Shown here in pieces: positions 1 through 9,264 of a stretch of DNA of 64,000 nt. The notes beneath the pieces are model-generated. The model was not told where the DNA came from. It saw nothing but the letters and a program-made list of their open reading frames with translations, and ran no database searches. The DNA is from an uncultured Lentibacter sp. GTDB lineage: Bacteria; Pseudomonadota; Alphaproteobacteria; Rhodobacterales; Rhodobacteraceae. The translations under genes and the position numbers were made by a program. The stretch covers positions 1-64,000 of the forward strand of contig NZ_CAKZKL010000033.1 of the NCBI RefSeq assembly GCF_937123735.1, written 5' to 3'. Numbering within the stretch: position 1 is the stretch's first letter; the number at the start of each line of letters is the position of its first letter.

Positions 1-477
1 AGCGACAATTTTGAGACGCTGAGTGCCTGGGGCAAGGTGAAGGATTATCTCTGGCACATCACCCTGCCGGTGCTGGCCTCGACGATTTCGGGCTTTGCCA
101 CGCTGACGCTTCTGACCAAGAACAGCTTTCTGGATGAGATGAAGAAGCAATATGTGACGACGGCCAAGGCCAAAGGACTGAGCGAGGGCGCGGTGCTGTA
201 TGGCCATGTTTTTCGCAACGCTATGCTGATTGTGATTGCGGGCTTTCCGGCGGTTTTCATCGGGGTGTTTTTTGGCGCGTCGCTGATCATCGAGACGATC
301 TTTTCACTCGACGGCCTCGGGCGGCTGGGCTTTGAGGCGGCTGTGGCGCGGGATTATCCGATTGTCTTTGGCACGCTCTTTATTTTCGGGCTGATCAGCC
401 TTGTTGTCGGGATTCTCTCGGACCTGATGTATGTGCTGGTGGACCCGCGGATCGATTTTGAGCGGAGGGAAGGCTGA
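1..477 (+). CDS. yejB: Peptide ABC transporter permease, YejB-like (5' truncated by the window)
   Basis: This is the C-terminal part of an inner-membrane permease of the DppB/YejB family. The frame is open from base 1, so the gene starts upstream; the ATG at 37 in the ORF track is internal. The visible part holds the permease coupling region ([19 protein letters not shown]) and several hydrophobic helices, and ends in the usual [12 protein letters not shown] tail. The stop overlaps the next start as TGATG. YejABEF systems import peptides such as microcin C. The YejB assignment rests on the downstream YejE-type partner and the fused ATPase. Confidence 0.85.
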   Translation, partial: SDNFETLSAWGKVKDYLWHITLPVLASTISGFATLTLLTKNSFLDEMKKQYVTTAKAKGLSEGAVLYGHVFRNAMLIVIAGFPAVFIGVFFGASLIIETIFSLDGLGRLGFEAAVARDYPIVFGTLFIFGLISLVVGILSDLMYVLVDPRIDFERREG

Positions 478-1583
478 TGGCACTCTCTCCCATCAATGCG
501 CGGCGCTGGCGCAACTTCAAATCCAACCGGCGGGCTTACTTAAGCCTGTGGATTTTCAGCGTGCTGTTTGTGATGAGCCTGTTTGCCGAGTTTCTGGCCT
601 ATGACAAGCCGATCCTTGTGAACTATCGCGGGCAGTATTATGCGCCGATCTGGAATTTTTATCCTGAAACAGAGTTTGGTGGGGATTTTCAGACAGAGGC
701 TGTCTACCGCGACCCGGAGGTGCAGTGTCTGATTGCTTCTGGCGGCTTGGAAGACTGTTTTGACGACCCTGAAGGGATTGTAGAAGCGATTGAGGCCGGC
801 ACATTTGCGGGCGAAGGCTTTGAGCCGGGCTGGGCGCTTTGGCCGCTTATCCCTTATTCGTTTGACACCGCTGTGGAGCGGCCCGGTGCGGCCCCCTTGC
901 CGCCCAACGGGGAGAACCTGCTTGGCACGGATGCCAGCAAGCGTGATGTCTTGGCGCGGGTCATTCACGGGTTTCGCCTGTCTATCCTGTTCACACTGAT
1001 TGTGACGGCGGCCTCCTCTCTCATCGGGATCGCGGCGGGGGCGGTGCAGGGCTATTTTGGCGGCTGGCTTGACCTTGTGTTCCAGCGGATCATCGAGATC
1101 TGGTCTTCCACACCGCAGCTCTATGTCATCATCATCATGTTTGCCATTCTTGGGCGCAGTTTCTGGCTTTTGGTGGCGTTGATGGTGCTCTTTGGCTGGA
1201 TGGCGCTTGTGGGGGTTGTGCGGGCCGAGTTCTTGCGCGCGCGCAACCTTGAATATGTGCGCGCGGCCAAGGCGCTGGGCGTGGGCAACACCACGATCAT
1301 GTTCCGCCATATGCTGCCCAATGCGATGGTCGCGACGCTGACGATGCTGCCCTTTATCGTGACGGGCACAATCTCGGCGCTGGCTGTGCTGGATTTTCTC
1401 GGCTTTGGGCTGCCCTCGAGTGCGCCGAGCCTTGGAGAGCTGACGCTCCAGGCCAAGCAGAACCTTGAAGCGCCCTGGCTGGCCTTCACGGCGTTTTTCA
1501 CCTTTGCCATCATGCTCTCGCTGCTTGTCTTTATCTTTGAAGGCGTGCGCGATGCCTTTGACCCGAGAAAGACGTTTCAATGA
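477..1583 (+). CDS. yejE: Peptide ABC transporter permease, YejE-like
   Basis: This 368-residue protein is the second membrane subunit of the YejABEF-type importer. It has an N-terminal helix, then a long periplasmic insert (about residues 45-150) containing NGENLLGTDASKRDVLARV, and then the five-helix permease core. The coupling motif is EYVRAAKALGVGNTTIMFRH. The large insert between helix 1 and the LGTD motif is typical of YejE and absent from ordinary DppC proteins. It starts on the TGATG overlap with yejB and ends on an ATGA overlap with the ATPase gene, so translation is coupled. Confidence 0.88.
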   Translation: MALSPINARRWRNFKSNRRAYLSLWIFSVLFVMSLFAEFLAYDKPILVNYRGQYYAPIWNFYPETEFGGDFQTEAVYRDPEVQCLIASGGLEDCFDDPEGIVEAIEAGTFAGEGFEPGWALWPLIPYSFDTAVERPGAAPLPPNGENLLGTDASKRDVLARVIHGFRLSILFTLIVTAASSLIGIAAGAVQGYFGGWLDLVFQRIIEIWSSTPQLYVIIIMFAILGRSFWLLVALMVLFGWMALVGVVRAEFLRARNLEYVRAAKALGVGNTTIMFRHMLPNAMVATLTMLPFIVTGTISALAVLDFLGFGLPSSAPSLGELTLQAKQNLEAPWLAFTAFFTFAIMLSLLVFIFEGVRDAFDPRKTFQ

Positions 1584-3184
1584 GCTTGCTGACTGTCAAA
1601 GGCCTGAATGTGACCTTCCGTCAGGATGGCAAGGCGAACCATGCTGTGAAGGATGTATCCTTCAGCGTGGACCGTGGCGAGACTGTCGCGCTTGTGGGCG
1701 AGAGCGGCTCTGGCAAATCTGTGAGCGCGCTTTGCACCGTGTCTTTGCTGGGCGGGAGCGCCGAGGTGAGCGGCTCTGTCACATATGACGGGCAGGAGAT
1801 GATTGGCGCGCGCGAGACGCTGCTGCGCAAGGTGCGCGGCAATGACATCAGCTTTATTTTTCAGGAGCCGATGACCTCGCTCAACCCTTTGCACACGATT
1901 GAAAAGCAGCTGGGCGAGAGCCTTGCACTGCATCAGGGTGTGGGCCGGGGCGCGGCGCGTGGGCGGATTCTGGAGCTGTTGCAGAAGGTGGGTATCCGCA
2001 ATGCCGAAGAGCGGCTGACGGCCTACCCCCACGAGCTGTCTGGCGGCCAGCGCCAGCGTGTGATGATTGCCATGGCTCTGGCGAACAAGCCCGACATTCT
2101 GATTGCCGATGAGCCGACCACGGCGCTGGATGTGACCATTCAGGCGCAGATCCTTGAGCTTCTCAACGAGCTGAAGGAAAGCGAGAACATGGGGCTGTTG
2201 TTCATCACCCATGATTTGGGCGTGGTGCAGCGCTTTGCCGACAAGGTCTGCGTGATGAAGAGCGGCGAGATTGTGGAAAGCGGGCCGGCCAAGGCTGTTT
2301 TTGATGCGCCAAAGCACGCCTACACCCAGAAGCTTCTGGCCGCGCGGGCCGTGGGCCAGCCCGAGCCTGTGCCCGCAGGCGCAAAAGAGATTGTCAGCAC
2401 CGAGGATCTGCGGGTCTGGTTCCCGATCAAGACGGGGCTGATGAAGCGCGTCACCGGCCATGTGAAGGCGGTGAACGGCGCGAGCATATCGGTGCGCGCG
2501 GGCGAAACACTTGGGATTGTGGGCGAGAGCGGGTCTGGCAAGACCACGCTGGCGCTGGCGATCATGCGGCTCATCGGCTCTGAGGGCGCGATCACCTATC
2601 AGGCGCAGGATGTGCGCGGCTGGAGCACCAAGACGCTGCGCAGCCTGCGCCGCGAGATGCAGATCGTGTTTCAGGACCCTTACGGCTCGCTCAGCCCGCG
2701 GATGAGCTGTGCCGAGATTATTGCCGAGGGGCTGGGTGTGCACGGGATGCCGGAAGGCAAGAGCGCGCGCGCGCTGGTGGCCGAGGTGATGGAAGAGGTT
2801 GGCCTCGACCCGGCCACGATGGACCGCTACCCGCACGAGTTTTCGGGCGGACAGCGCCAGCGAATTGCGATTGCGCGGGCGATGATTCTGCGGCCCAAGC
2901 TCGTGGTGCTCGATGAGCCGACAAGCGCGCTGGACATGACCGTGCAGGTGCAGATCGTGGACCTGTTGCGCGCGCTTCAGCGCAAATACGGGCTGGCCTA
3001 TTTGTTTATCAGCCATGATCTCAACGTGGTGCGCGCGATGAGCCATAAGATGATTGTGATGAAACAGGGCGATATTGTGGAAGCGGGGCTGGCGGAAGAG
3101 CTGTTTGAGCGCCCGCAGACCGACTATGCCAAGACGCTGCTCACCGCGGCGCTGGAGCTGAAGGCCCACGGCGCGACAGAGTAA
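1580..3184 (+). CDS. yejF: Fused two-domain peptide ABC transporter ATPase, YejF-like
   Basis: This 534-residue cytoplasmic ATPase carries both nucleotide-binding domains of the importer. Domain 1 has Walker A GESGSGKS (about residue 41), signature LSGGQRQR and Walker [13 protein letters not shown]. Domain 2 has GESGSGKT (about 315), FSGGQRQR and [12 protein letters not shown]. Each domain ends with the oligopeptide-family C-terminal extension. It overlaps yejE by four bases. The single fused ATPase fits YejF rather than separate DppD and DppF. No clear terminator follows, only a short GC-rich inverted sequence before the convergent hemN. Confidence 0.88.
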   Translation: MSLLTVKGLNVTFRQDGKANHAVKDVSFSVDRGETVALVGESGSGKSVSALCTVSLLGGSAEVSGSVTYDGQEMIGARETLLRKVRGNDISFIFQEPMTSLNPLHTIEKQLGESLALHQGVGRGAARGRILELLQKVGIRNAEERLTAYPHELSGGQRQRVMIAMALANKPDILIADEPTTALDVTIQAQILELLNELKESENMGLLFITHDLGVVQRFADKVCVMKSGEIVESGPAKAVFDAPKHAYTQKLLAARAVGQPEPVPAGAKEIVSTEDLRVWFPIKTGLMKRVTGHVKAVNGASISVRAGETLGIVGESGSGKTTLALAIMRLIGSEGAITYQAQDVRGWSTKTLRSLRREMQIVFQDPYGSLSPRMSCAEIIAEGLGVHGMPEGKSARALVAEVMEEVGLDPATMDRYPHEFSGGQRQRIAIARAMILRPKLVVLDEPTSALDMTVQVQIVDLLRALQRKYGLAYLFISHDLNVVRAMSHKMIVMKQGDIVEAGLAEELFERPQTDYAKTLLTAALELKAHGATE

Positions 3185-3295
3185 GCTGTTGCGCTGCACT
3201 GACGTGCATCGCGGTGGGGCCTCGCTGCGCTCGGCCAGACCCCCACTCGCCTGTCAGAAGGACGGTTTGGCGGGGTTTTGGAAAGAAAGCACCTG

Positions 3296-4651
3296 TCAGA
3301 TCGCCGAGCTGTGGCCTGCTTTGCTGAGGTCGTAGGCATCAAAGGCGCGGGCAATGAGGCGGGTGAGCGGGCGCATGTCTTCGGGGATGAAAAGCCCGTC
3401 GGAATTGACTGTGAGGCCGCCACCGAAGCGTGCATTGGCTGCGGCGAGCATTTTGCGAAGCTCTGCTGCTGTGATTTTATGCTCTGCAAGGATCGCGGCG
3501 GCATCAATGCGAAAGTCGCACATCACCATTTCGATGAGCCTGCCGCGCAGCTTGTCTTCGGCGGAGAACACATGGCCACGGGCGGTGGAAAAGCGCCCCT
3601 CCTGTATTTTCTTCGTATGGGCCGAGGTGGCGGGGGCGTTTTGCGCATAGCCCTGCGGGAAGCGCGAAATGGAAGAGGCGCCGAGCCCGATGAGAACTTC
3701 GCTCGTGTCATCGGTATAGCCCTGAAAGTTGCGCTTGAGCTTGCCGGCCTTGAGCGCGCGCGTCAGCCCGTCTTCGGGGCGGGCGAAATGGTCGATCCCG
3801 ATTTCGGCGTAGCCATCCCAGAGGAAGAGCTTGCGCGCGGCCTCAAACAGCTCCAGCCGCTCTTCCGGGGTTGGCAGTGCTTTTGAGGGAATCATCTGCT
3901 GGCGCTTGGCCATCCAGGGCACATGGGCATAACCATAGAGCGCAACGCGGTCGGGCGAGAGCGCGAGCAGCTTTTGCACGCTTTCTGTGATTCTTTGAGT
4001 CGACTGATGTGGCAGGCCGAAGAGAATATCGGCGTTGAGGCTTTCCACACCATGCGTGCGGATCATGTCGATCGCCTTGCGGGTGGTTTCAAAACTCTGG
4101 ATGCGGCCGATGGTTTTCTGGATTTCATCGTCAAAATCCTGCACGCCGATGGAGGCGCGGTTCATGCCCGCAGCGGCAAGCGCATCAAGGCGCTCGCTGT
4201 CAATCTCGTTCGGGTCGATCTCGACGGAGAACTCGTACCTGTCAGAGAAGGGCGCAACTTTGGCGATCTCTTCCGCCAGATCGCGCATCATATCCGCGCT
4301 CAGAAGCGTTGGCGTGCCGCCGCCCCAATGCAGCCTTGCGAGGCTTATGCCCTTGGGCAGGCGCGCTTTCAGGAGCGCCAGCTCGGCCTTGAGCACCTCA
4401 AGATAGGCTTGCAGGGGCGCTTCTTTCTGGGTGCCCTGGGTGCGGCAGGCACAAAACCAGCAGAGCCGACGGCAAAAGGGCACATGAATATAAAGCGAGA
4501 TCTCGCTGCCCTCGGGGATCGCCGTGATCCAGCGGGCAAAAAGCTCACCTGTCAGAGAGGGGGTAAAGTGCGGGGCCGTCGGATAGCTTGTGTAACGCGG
4601 AACCTTCGCGTCAAAAAGCCCTAGGTCTGCGAGTTGAGTTTTGCTTTTCAT
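3296..4651 (-). CDS. hemN: Oxygen-independent coproporphyrinogen III oxidase
   Basis: This radical-SAM enzyme converts coproporphyrinogen III to protoporphyrinogen IX without oxygen, in haem synthesis. The [4Fe-4S]-SAM motif is CRRLCWFC, followed by HWGGGTPT. The N-terminus MKSKTQLADLGLFDAKVPRYTSYP is typical of the family. I use the start at 4651 (451 aa) rather than the track's ATG at 4687, because 4687 is the first base of an FNR box and adds a non-homologous leader. It is divergent from fnrL across that box. The reading predicts induction at low oxygen along with the cbb3 oxidase. Confidence 0.92.
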   Translation of the reverse strand: MKSKTQLADLGLFDAKVPRYTSYPTAPHFTPSLTGELFARWITAIPEGSEISLYIHVPFCRRLCWFCACRTQGTQKEAPLQAYLEVLKAELALLKARLPKGISLARLHWGGGTPTLLSADMMRDLAEEIAKVAPFSDRYEFSVEIDPNEIDSERLDALAAAGMNRASIGVQDFDDEIQKTIGRIQSFETTRKAIDMIRTHGVESLNADILFGLPHQSTQRITESVQKLLALSPDRVALYGYAHVPWMAKRQQMIPSKALPTPEERLELFEAARKLFLWDGYAEIGIDHFARPEDGLTRALKAGKLKRNFQGYTDDTSEVLIGLGASSISRFPQGYAQNAPATSAHTKKIQEGRFSTARGHVFSAEDKLRGRLIEMVMCDFRIDAAAILAEHKITAAELRKMLAAANARFGGGLTVNSDGLFIPEDMRPLTRLIARAFDAYDLSKAGHSSAI

Positions 4652-4660
4652 GGGCCTAGG

Positions 4661-4666
4661 ATTATG
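4661..4666 (-). promoter_or_regulatory. Candidate -10 element for hemN
   Basis: On the minus strand these six bases read CATAAT. They sit about 30 bases from the centre of the FNR box at 4687-4700, which is where a class II FNR promoter places its -10. This would start the transcript only a few bases before the hemN ATG at 4651. Position and motif are read from the sequence; promoter activity is inferred. Confidence 0.4.
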
Positions 4667-4686
4667 CGCAGTAAACGGTATCGTCA

Positions 4687-4700
4687 TTGATACAGATCAA
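4687..4700. promoter_or_regulatory. FNR/FnrL box between hemN and fnrL
   Basis: TTGATACAGATCAA matches the TTGAT-N4-ATCAA FNR consensus exactly. For hemN its centre lies at about -41 from the predicted start of transcription, the activating position. For fnrL it ends 17 bases before the ATG, which would fit negative autoregulation or RNA polymerase occlusion. Confidence 0.85.
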
Positions 4701-4717
4701 GCGCGCGAAGTGACATT

Positions 4718-5464
4718 ATGCAAAATATGACAGCACCCGACTTGCCTCGCAATTGCGACGATTGCCCGATTCGGCACAGAGCGGTCTGTGCCCGCTGCGA
4801 AACCGACGAGCTCGCGCGGCTTGAGGAGATCAAATATTACCGCAGCTATGAAGCCGGTCAGACAATTGTCTGGTCGGGAGACCGGATGGAGTTTGTCGGC
4901 TCGGTGGTGAAAGGCGTGGCCTCGCTCACGCAGGCCATGGAAGATGGCCGCACCCAGATGGTTGGCCTGCTGCTGCCGTCCGATTTTGTCGGCCGCCCCG
5001 GGCGCGAGACAGCGGCCTATGATGTGGTTGCGACCACAGGCGTGGTCATGTGCTGCTTTCGCAAAAAGCCGTTTGAGGACATGATGCTGCGCACGCCGCA
5101 TATCGCACAACGCTTGCTGGAGATGACCCTCGACGAGCTGGACGCGGCACGCGAGTGGATGCTGGTTCTGGGCCGCAAGACAGCGCGCGAAAAAATCGCC
5201 AGCCTCCTGAGCATCATTGCCCGCCGCGATGTCACCTTAAACTTGGGAAAAGCGGCGGGTCCGATGGAGTTTGACCTGCCCCTCACACGCGAGGCGATGG
5301 CGGATTACCTGGGGCTGACCCTGGAAACAGTCAGCCGCCAGATCAACGCCCTCAAGCGCGACGGGGTGATCGACCTCACAGGCAAGCGCCATGTCACCGT
5401 GCCCGATTTTGACCGCCTCGCCGAGGAAGCGGGCGACGACAGCGATGGCGGTATGCTGAGCTGA
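4718..5464 (+). CDS. fnrL: Oxygen-sensing Crp/Fnr family regulator
   Basis: This 248-residue regulator binds a [4Fe-4S] cluster without oxygen and then DNA. The N-terminal Cys group reads NCDDCPIRHRAVCARC, and a further CC pair lies near residue 113 (VVMCCFRK), supplying cluster ligands. A cyclic-nucleotide-type beta barrel is followed by a long dimer helix and a C-terminal HTH (TREAMADYLGLTLETVSRQI). The SRQ recognition helix fits TTGAT half-sites such as those found in this window. It is divergent from hemN. Length and Cys pattern fit FnrL of Rhodobacteraceae rather than a Dnr or Crp protein. Confidence 0.92.
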   Translation: MQNMTAPDLPRNCDDCPIRHRAVCARCETDELARLEEIKYYRSYEAGQTIVWSGDRMEFVGSVVKGVASLTQAMEDGRTQMVGLLLPSDFVGRPGRETAAYDVVATTGVVMCCFRKKPFEDMMLRTPHIAQRLLEMTLDELDAAREWMLVLGRKTAREKIASLLSIIARRDVTLNLGKAAGPMEFDLPLTREAMADYLGLTLETVSRQINALKRDGVIDLTGKRHVTVPDFDRLAEEAGDDSDGGMLS

Positions 5465-5510
5465 CAGAAAGGGTGAAAACAGCACGCGCCCTGAGCCTTT
5501 CTTGCCCTAG

Positions 5511-5654
5511 CCCTTTCTTATTGCCCTAAATATCCCAACTCAACCGCGCAACAGGTGCGCTCTATCGGGTATTGCCTTTGCTGTGCAAACTGCTTGGGGG
5601 GTGCGGGGGGCTTGCCCCCCGCCCGGGTCGGATTTTCGCGCAGCGAAAATCCGA
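5511..5654 (-). repeat. Mosaic gene-trailer repeat downstream of usp (modules A-B-D-C)
   Basis: Read on the minus strand after the usp stop, it contains four modules. The first is a perfect hairpin with 12-base arms (TCGGATTTTCGC, 5628-5654). The second is a G/C palindrome around 5595-5620. The third is a 25-base block starting CCGATAGAGCGCAC (5544-5568) that recurs with two differences at 43703-43727. The fourth is a GGGATATTTAGGGCAATAAG block (5511-5536). The same module order follows several other stop codons in this window. Confidence 0.75.
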
Positions 5655-5658
5655 CAGC

Positions 5659-6498
5659 TTAATGCGCCATAAAGACAGGCAGTTTGCTTTGTTCCAGCAT
5701 GTAGCGGGTTGCGCCGCCCAGGATGGCCTCGCGGAAGCGCGAGTGGCCGTAGGCGCCCATCACCACGAGGTCTGCATCAATATCGGCACCATGGCGCAGC
5801 AGCACATCAGAGACCCGGGGCATGGTCTTTGAGAGCACGTCGATTTCGCCATGCACACCGTGGCGCGCCAGCCAGACCGAGAGCAGACCGCCCGGATCGG
5901 AGCGGTTGGGCCCGTGTTTGGGCGGGTCGATCACCACCACATGCACATTGTCGGCCTGTTTCAGCAGCGGCAGGGCGGCGCGCACCGCGCCAAGGGCCTC
6001 GTCGCTTTCGTTCCAGCCGATGACCACGGTTTTGGGCGCGCCAAGCGGGGCGCGTTTTTCGGGCACGACAAGCACGGGCACGCGCGCCTCAAAGAGGCAG
6101 GCTTCCACCAGGGCTTCCTGCTCGGGGCCGCGGTCGTCTCCATAGGGGGTTGGCAGCACGGCGATATCGGCAAAGCGCGCGCGGGCGGCGGCGTGGCGGC
6201 CGATATCGGGCAGTTGGGCCATGCCATGGTCACAGCTCCAGCGCAGCACGGTTTTGCCCAGTTCGGCTTCGGCCAGTTTTTCAAGCGCAAGGGCGTCTTC
6301 ATTGGCTTTCTCGATCACTTCCTGAAGCACCAAGGCGTTGGCACCAGCGTAGTAATAGCCGGTTTGGCTGCGGTCCACGCCGAGGCAGAGCGCCTCCAGA
6401 TGGGCATCATGGGTTTCGCAGAGCGTGGCTGTGTGCTCCAGCATGGGCTGTGCGAGGTTGTCCTGGGTGAGCGCGGTGAAGATCGTTTTGTAAGACAT
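5659..6498 (-). CDS. Universal stress protein with two UspA domains
   Basis: This 279-residue cytoplasmic protein has two tandem Usp folds. The first (about 1-145) begins MSYKTIFTALT. The second (about 150-279) contains KTVVIGWNES and ends in the ATP-binding signature GAYGHSRFREAILGGATRYML (GxxG-x9-G(S/T) type). The start has a strong RBS (GGAGG six bases upstream). It is divergent from ccoN and has its own FNR box at 6559-6572, with a TAGGCT -10-like sequence at 6531-6536 read on the minus strand. The exact stress role is not known from sequence. Confidence 0.88.
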   Translation of the reverse strand: MSYKTIFTALTQDNLAQPMLEHTATLCETHDAHLEALCLGVDRSQTGYYYAGANALVLQEVIEKANEDALALEKLAEAELGKTVLRWSCDHGMAQLPDIGRHAAARARFADIAVLPTPYGDDRGPEQEALVEACLFEARVPVLVVPEKRAPLGAPKTVVIGWNESDEALGAVRAALPLLKQADNVHVVVIDPPKHGPNRSDPGGLLSVWLARHGVHGEIDVLSKTMPRVSDVLLRHGADIDADLVVMGAYGHSRFREAILGGATRYMLEQSKLPVFMAH

Positions 6499-6558
6499 TT
6501 CAGTCCTCCACGGTTGATGCGTTTGAGAGCAGCCTAGCGGCGTGGCGCGGGCGGGGCC

Positions 6559-6572
6559 TTGAAGCAGATCAA
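6559..6572 (-). promoter_or_regulatory. FNR box assigned to usp
   Basis: TTGAAGCAGATCAA is one base off the palindromic FNR consensus. Counting 41 bases from its centre towards usp predicts a transcript start near 6524, 26 bases before the usp ATG. A TAGGCT hexamer sits at the matching -10 position. The assignment to usp rather than ccoN is inferred from spacing. Confidence 0.75.
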
Positions 6573-6590
6573 GAATTTTGCCGAGCCTTC

Positions 6591-6604
6591 TTGATGCAGA
6601 TCAA
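6591..6604 (+). promoter_or_regulatory. FNR box assigned to ccoN
   Basis: TTGATGCAGATCAA matches TTGAT-N4-ATCAA exactly. A centre-to-start distance of about 41 bases predicts a ccoN transcript starting near 6639, giving a leader of roughly 60 bases before the ATG at 6701. Confidence 0.82.
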
Positions 6605-6700
6605 GGCAGCGGCGGGGCGCAGCGCCCAAAAGACCCTGAGGAAACTCCCCTTGTGCGCGACAAAAGAGAATCGTGCGCGGGTAAGACGAAGGGACGAAAC

Positions 6701-8305
6701 ATGGGTAACTACATCAAGCTGGTTGTGCTTGCACTTATTGCGCTGTTTGCGCTGATTGCGACCAACTATGCGCGTGATCTGGCATATATGGTCAACGCGC
6801 TGACGGTTGCGCTTGTCGCAGGTGGACTTTTCATCTGGACGCTGCGCAAAACAGGGGAGCCGGCCACAACGGCTGATCTTTCCGGAGAATATATGGATGG
6901 CGTCGTGCGCGCAGGGGTCATTGCCACCTCCCTTTGGGGTGTTGTCGGCTTCCTTGTGGGGGTGACCATTGCCTTCCAGCTCGCCTTTCCGGCGCTCAAC
7001 TTTGAGTGGGCGCAGGGCTACGCAAATTTTGGGCGCTTGCGGCCCTTGCACACCAGCGCGGTGATTTTTGCCTTCGGGGGCAACGCTTTGATTGCGACCT
7101 CCTTTTATGTGGTGCAGCGCACAAGTGCGGCGCGCCTTTGGGGCGGCAACCTTGCGTGGTTCGTGTTCTGGGGCTTCCAGCTGGTGATTGTTCTGGCCGC
7201 TACGGGGTATTTGCTCGGGGCAACACAATCCAAGGAATATGCAGAGCCTGAGTGGTATGTTGACTGGTGGCTCACCATTGTTTGGGTGGCCTATCTTGCG
7301 GTGTTTGTCGGCACGCTCGTCAAGCGCAAGGAGCCGCATATCTATGTGGCCAACTGGTTTTATCTGAGCTTTATCATCACCGTGGCGATGCTGCATGTGG
7401 TCAACAACCTGAGCATCCCTGTTTCAATGTTCGGTTCCAAGTCTGTTCAGGTGTTTTCCGGTGTTCAGGACGCGATGACCCAATGGTGGTATGGCCACAA
7501 TGCCGTAGGCTTCTTCCTCACAGCGGGCTTTCTGGGCATGATGTATTACTTCATTCCAAAGCAGGCCGAGCGCCCCGTGTTCAGCTACAAGTTGTCGATC
7601 ATCCACTTCTGGGCGCTGATCTTCATCTATATCTGGGCCGGTCCTCACCACCTGCATTATACGGCGCTGCCGGATTGGGCCAGCACGCTGGGCATGGTGT
7701 TCTCGATTGTTCTCTGGATGCCTTCCTGGGGCGGCATGATCAACGGCCTGATGACGCTTTCAGGCGCCTGGGACAAGCTGCGCACCGATCCGATTATCCG
7801 TATGATGGTGATTTCGGTGGGCTTTTACGGCATGTCCACATTTGAAGGTCCGATGATGTCGATCCGCGCGGTGAACTCGCTGTCACATTACACCGACTGG
7901 ACAATCGGCCATGTGCACTCCGGTGCGCTCGGCTGGAACGGCATGATCACCTTTGGTGCGCTCTACTTCCTTGTGCCCAAGCTGTGGAACCGTGAGGGCC
8001 TTTACAGCCTGCGTCTGGTGAGCTGGCACTTCTGGCTCGCGACCATCGGCATCATTCTTTACGCGGCATCCATGTGGGTAACGGGTATCATGGAAGGCCT
8101 GATGTGGCGTGAAGTCGATGCCAACGGTTTCCTTGTGAATTCGTTTGCCGACACCGTGAGCGCCAAATTCCCGATGTATGTGGTGCGCGGCCTGGGCGGA
8201 ACCCTGTTCCTCACTGGTGCCATCATCATGTGCTACAACCTTTGGATGACTGTGAAGCGTTCGCCGGCTGTTGAAGCCACGAACCAAGTCGTCCCTGCAG
8301 AATAA
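6701..8305 (+). CDS. ccoN: cbb3-type cytochrome c oxidase catalytic subunit I
   Basis: This 534-residue inner-membrane subunit holds the haem b and haem b3-CuB site where oxygen is reduced. Visible ligand motifs are [21 protein letters not shown], the His pair in AGPHHLHYT, and [12 protein letters not shown] start at 6701 ([10 protein letters not shown]) because the track's upstream extension reads through the promoter region and is not membrane-like. It is first in the ccoNOQP operon, behind a perfect FNR box, and is expected to be induced at low oxygen. Confidence 0.95.
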   Translation: MGNYIKLVVLALIALFALIATNYARDLAYMVNALTVALVAGGLFIWTLRKTGEPATTADLSGEYMDGVVRAGVIATSLWGVVGFLVGVTIAFQLAFPALNFEWAQGYANFGRLRPLHTSAVIFAFGGNALIATSFYVVQRTSAARLWGGNLAWFVFWGFQLVIVLAATGYLLGATQSKEYAEPEWYVDWWLTIVWVAYLAVFVGTLVKRKEPHIYVANWFYLSFIITVAMLHVVNNLSIPVSMFGSKSVQVFSGVQDAMTQWWYGHNAVGFFLTAGFLGMMYYFIPKQAERPVFSYKLSIIHFWALIFIYIWAGPHHLHYTALPDWASTLGMVFSIVLWMPSWGGMINGLMTLSGAWDKLRTDPIIRMMVISVGFYGMSTFEGPMMSIRAVNSLSHYTDWTIGHVHSGALGWNGMITFGALYFLVPKLWNREGLYSLRLVSWHFWLATIGIILYAASMWVTGIMEGLMWREVDANGFLVNSFADTVSAKFPMYVVRGLGGTLFLTGAIIMCYNLWMTVKRSPAVEATNQVVPAE

Positions 8306-8318
8306 GGAGGGATAGAGA

Positions 8319-9047
8319 ATGGCTATTCTTGACAAACACGCGATCCTTGAGCGCAACGTAACGCTTCTTGCGATCTTCGCCTTCCTTGTTGTGACGGTTG
8401 GGGGCATTGTGCAGATTGCACCGCTCTTCTGGCTTGAAAACACCATTGAGGATGTAGAGGGTATGCGCCCCTACACCCCTCTGGAGCTGGCCGGGCGCGA
8501 CATCTATATCCGCGAGGGCTGCTATGTCTGCCACAGCCAGATGATCCGCCCGATGCGCGACGAAGTGGAGCGCTACGGCCATTACTCGCTGGCGGCGGAG
8601 TCACAATATGATCATCCGTTCCAGTGGGGCTCAAAGCGCACCGGGCCAGACCTTGCCCGTGTGGGCGGGCGCTACTCGGATGACTGGCATGTTGACCACA
8701 TGCGCGACCCGCAATCTGTTGTGCCTGAATCTGTGATGCCGAAATACGGCTTCCTTGAGAACAAGATGATCGAGGGTGAGTATATGGGTGATCTGCTGAA
8801 GACACATGCCTTTGTGGGGGTGCCTTACAGCGAAGAGATGATCGCCAGCGCGCAGACCGATTTCCTGGCGCAGGCCGACCCTGACAGTGATTACGACGGT
8901 TTGCTGGAGCGCTACGGGGAGAACGTCAATGTGCGCAACTTTGACGGACAACCCGGTGTTTCGGAAGCGGATGCGTTGATTGCCTATCTGCAAATGCTCG
9001 GCACGCTGGTTGATTTCTCAACCTTCACTGCCGACGCAAGCCGCTAA
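8319..9047 (+). CDS. ccoO: cbb3-type oxidase mono-haem cytochrome c subunit
   Basis: This 242-residue subunit is anchored by an N-terminal membrane helix (about residues 10-32). It has one c-type haem motif, CYVCH, in [18 protein letters not shown]. It passes electrons from CcoP to CcoN on the periplasmic face. An AAGGAGG ribosome-binding site lies just after the ccoN stop. Confidence 0.95.
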   Translation: MAILDKHAILERNVTLLAIFAFLVVTVGGIVQIAPLFWLENTIEDVEGMRPYTPLELAGRDIYIREGCYVCHSQMIRPMRDEVERYGHYSLAAESQYDHPFQWGSKRTGPDLARVGGRYSDDWHVDHMRDPQSVVPESVMPKYGFLENKMIEGEYMGDLLKTHAFVGVPYSEEMIASAQTDFLAQADPDSDYDGLLERYGENVNVRNFDGQPGVSEADALIAYLQMLGTLVDFSTFTADASR

Positions 9048-9060
9048 GGGGGAGGGGATC

Positions 9061-9261
9061 ATGGAAACCTATTCACTCTTGCGGCAATTTGCGGACAGCT
9101 GGATGCTCCTGGCCTTGTTCACCTTCTTTGTGGTCATGATCCTCTGGGTCATGTTCCGCCCCGGGGCGAGCAAGACATATCGCGATGTTGCGAACATCCC
9201 TTTCCGTCACGAAGACAAGCCTGCGCCAGCCAATACCACTGGCGGCGAAAAGGAGGCCTAA
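9061..9261 (+). CDS. ccoQ: cbb3-type oxidase small subunit IV
   Basis: This 66-residue protein has a single membrane helix (LLALFTFFVVMILWVMF) followed by a polar tail. CcoQ stabilises the oxidase. The start at 9061 follows a GGGGGAGGG ribosome-binding region. The track's longer ORF from 8980 overlaps ccoO and is rejected. Its position between ccoO and ccoP is the standard one. Confidence 0.93.
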   Translation: METYSLLRQFADSWMLLALFTFFVVMILWVMFRPGASKTYRDVANIPFRHEDKPAPANTTGGEKEA

Positions 9262-9264
9262 GAC

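Noticed and set aside
1577-3199. 540-residue minus-strand ORF opposite yejF
   Set aside because: It is a shadow of the high-GC yejF gene: Arg/His/Ala/Leu-rich translation, no motifs and no ribosome-binding site.
3185-3295. GC-rich inverted sequence between yejF and hemN as a terminator
   Set aside because: The arms are imperfect and no T-run follows on either strand, so I could not support a terminator call.
4652-4687. hemN start at 4687
   Set aside because: It begins inside the FNR box and adds 12 residues not typical of HemN; 4651 gives the standard MKS start.
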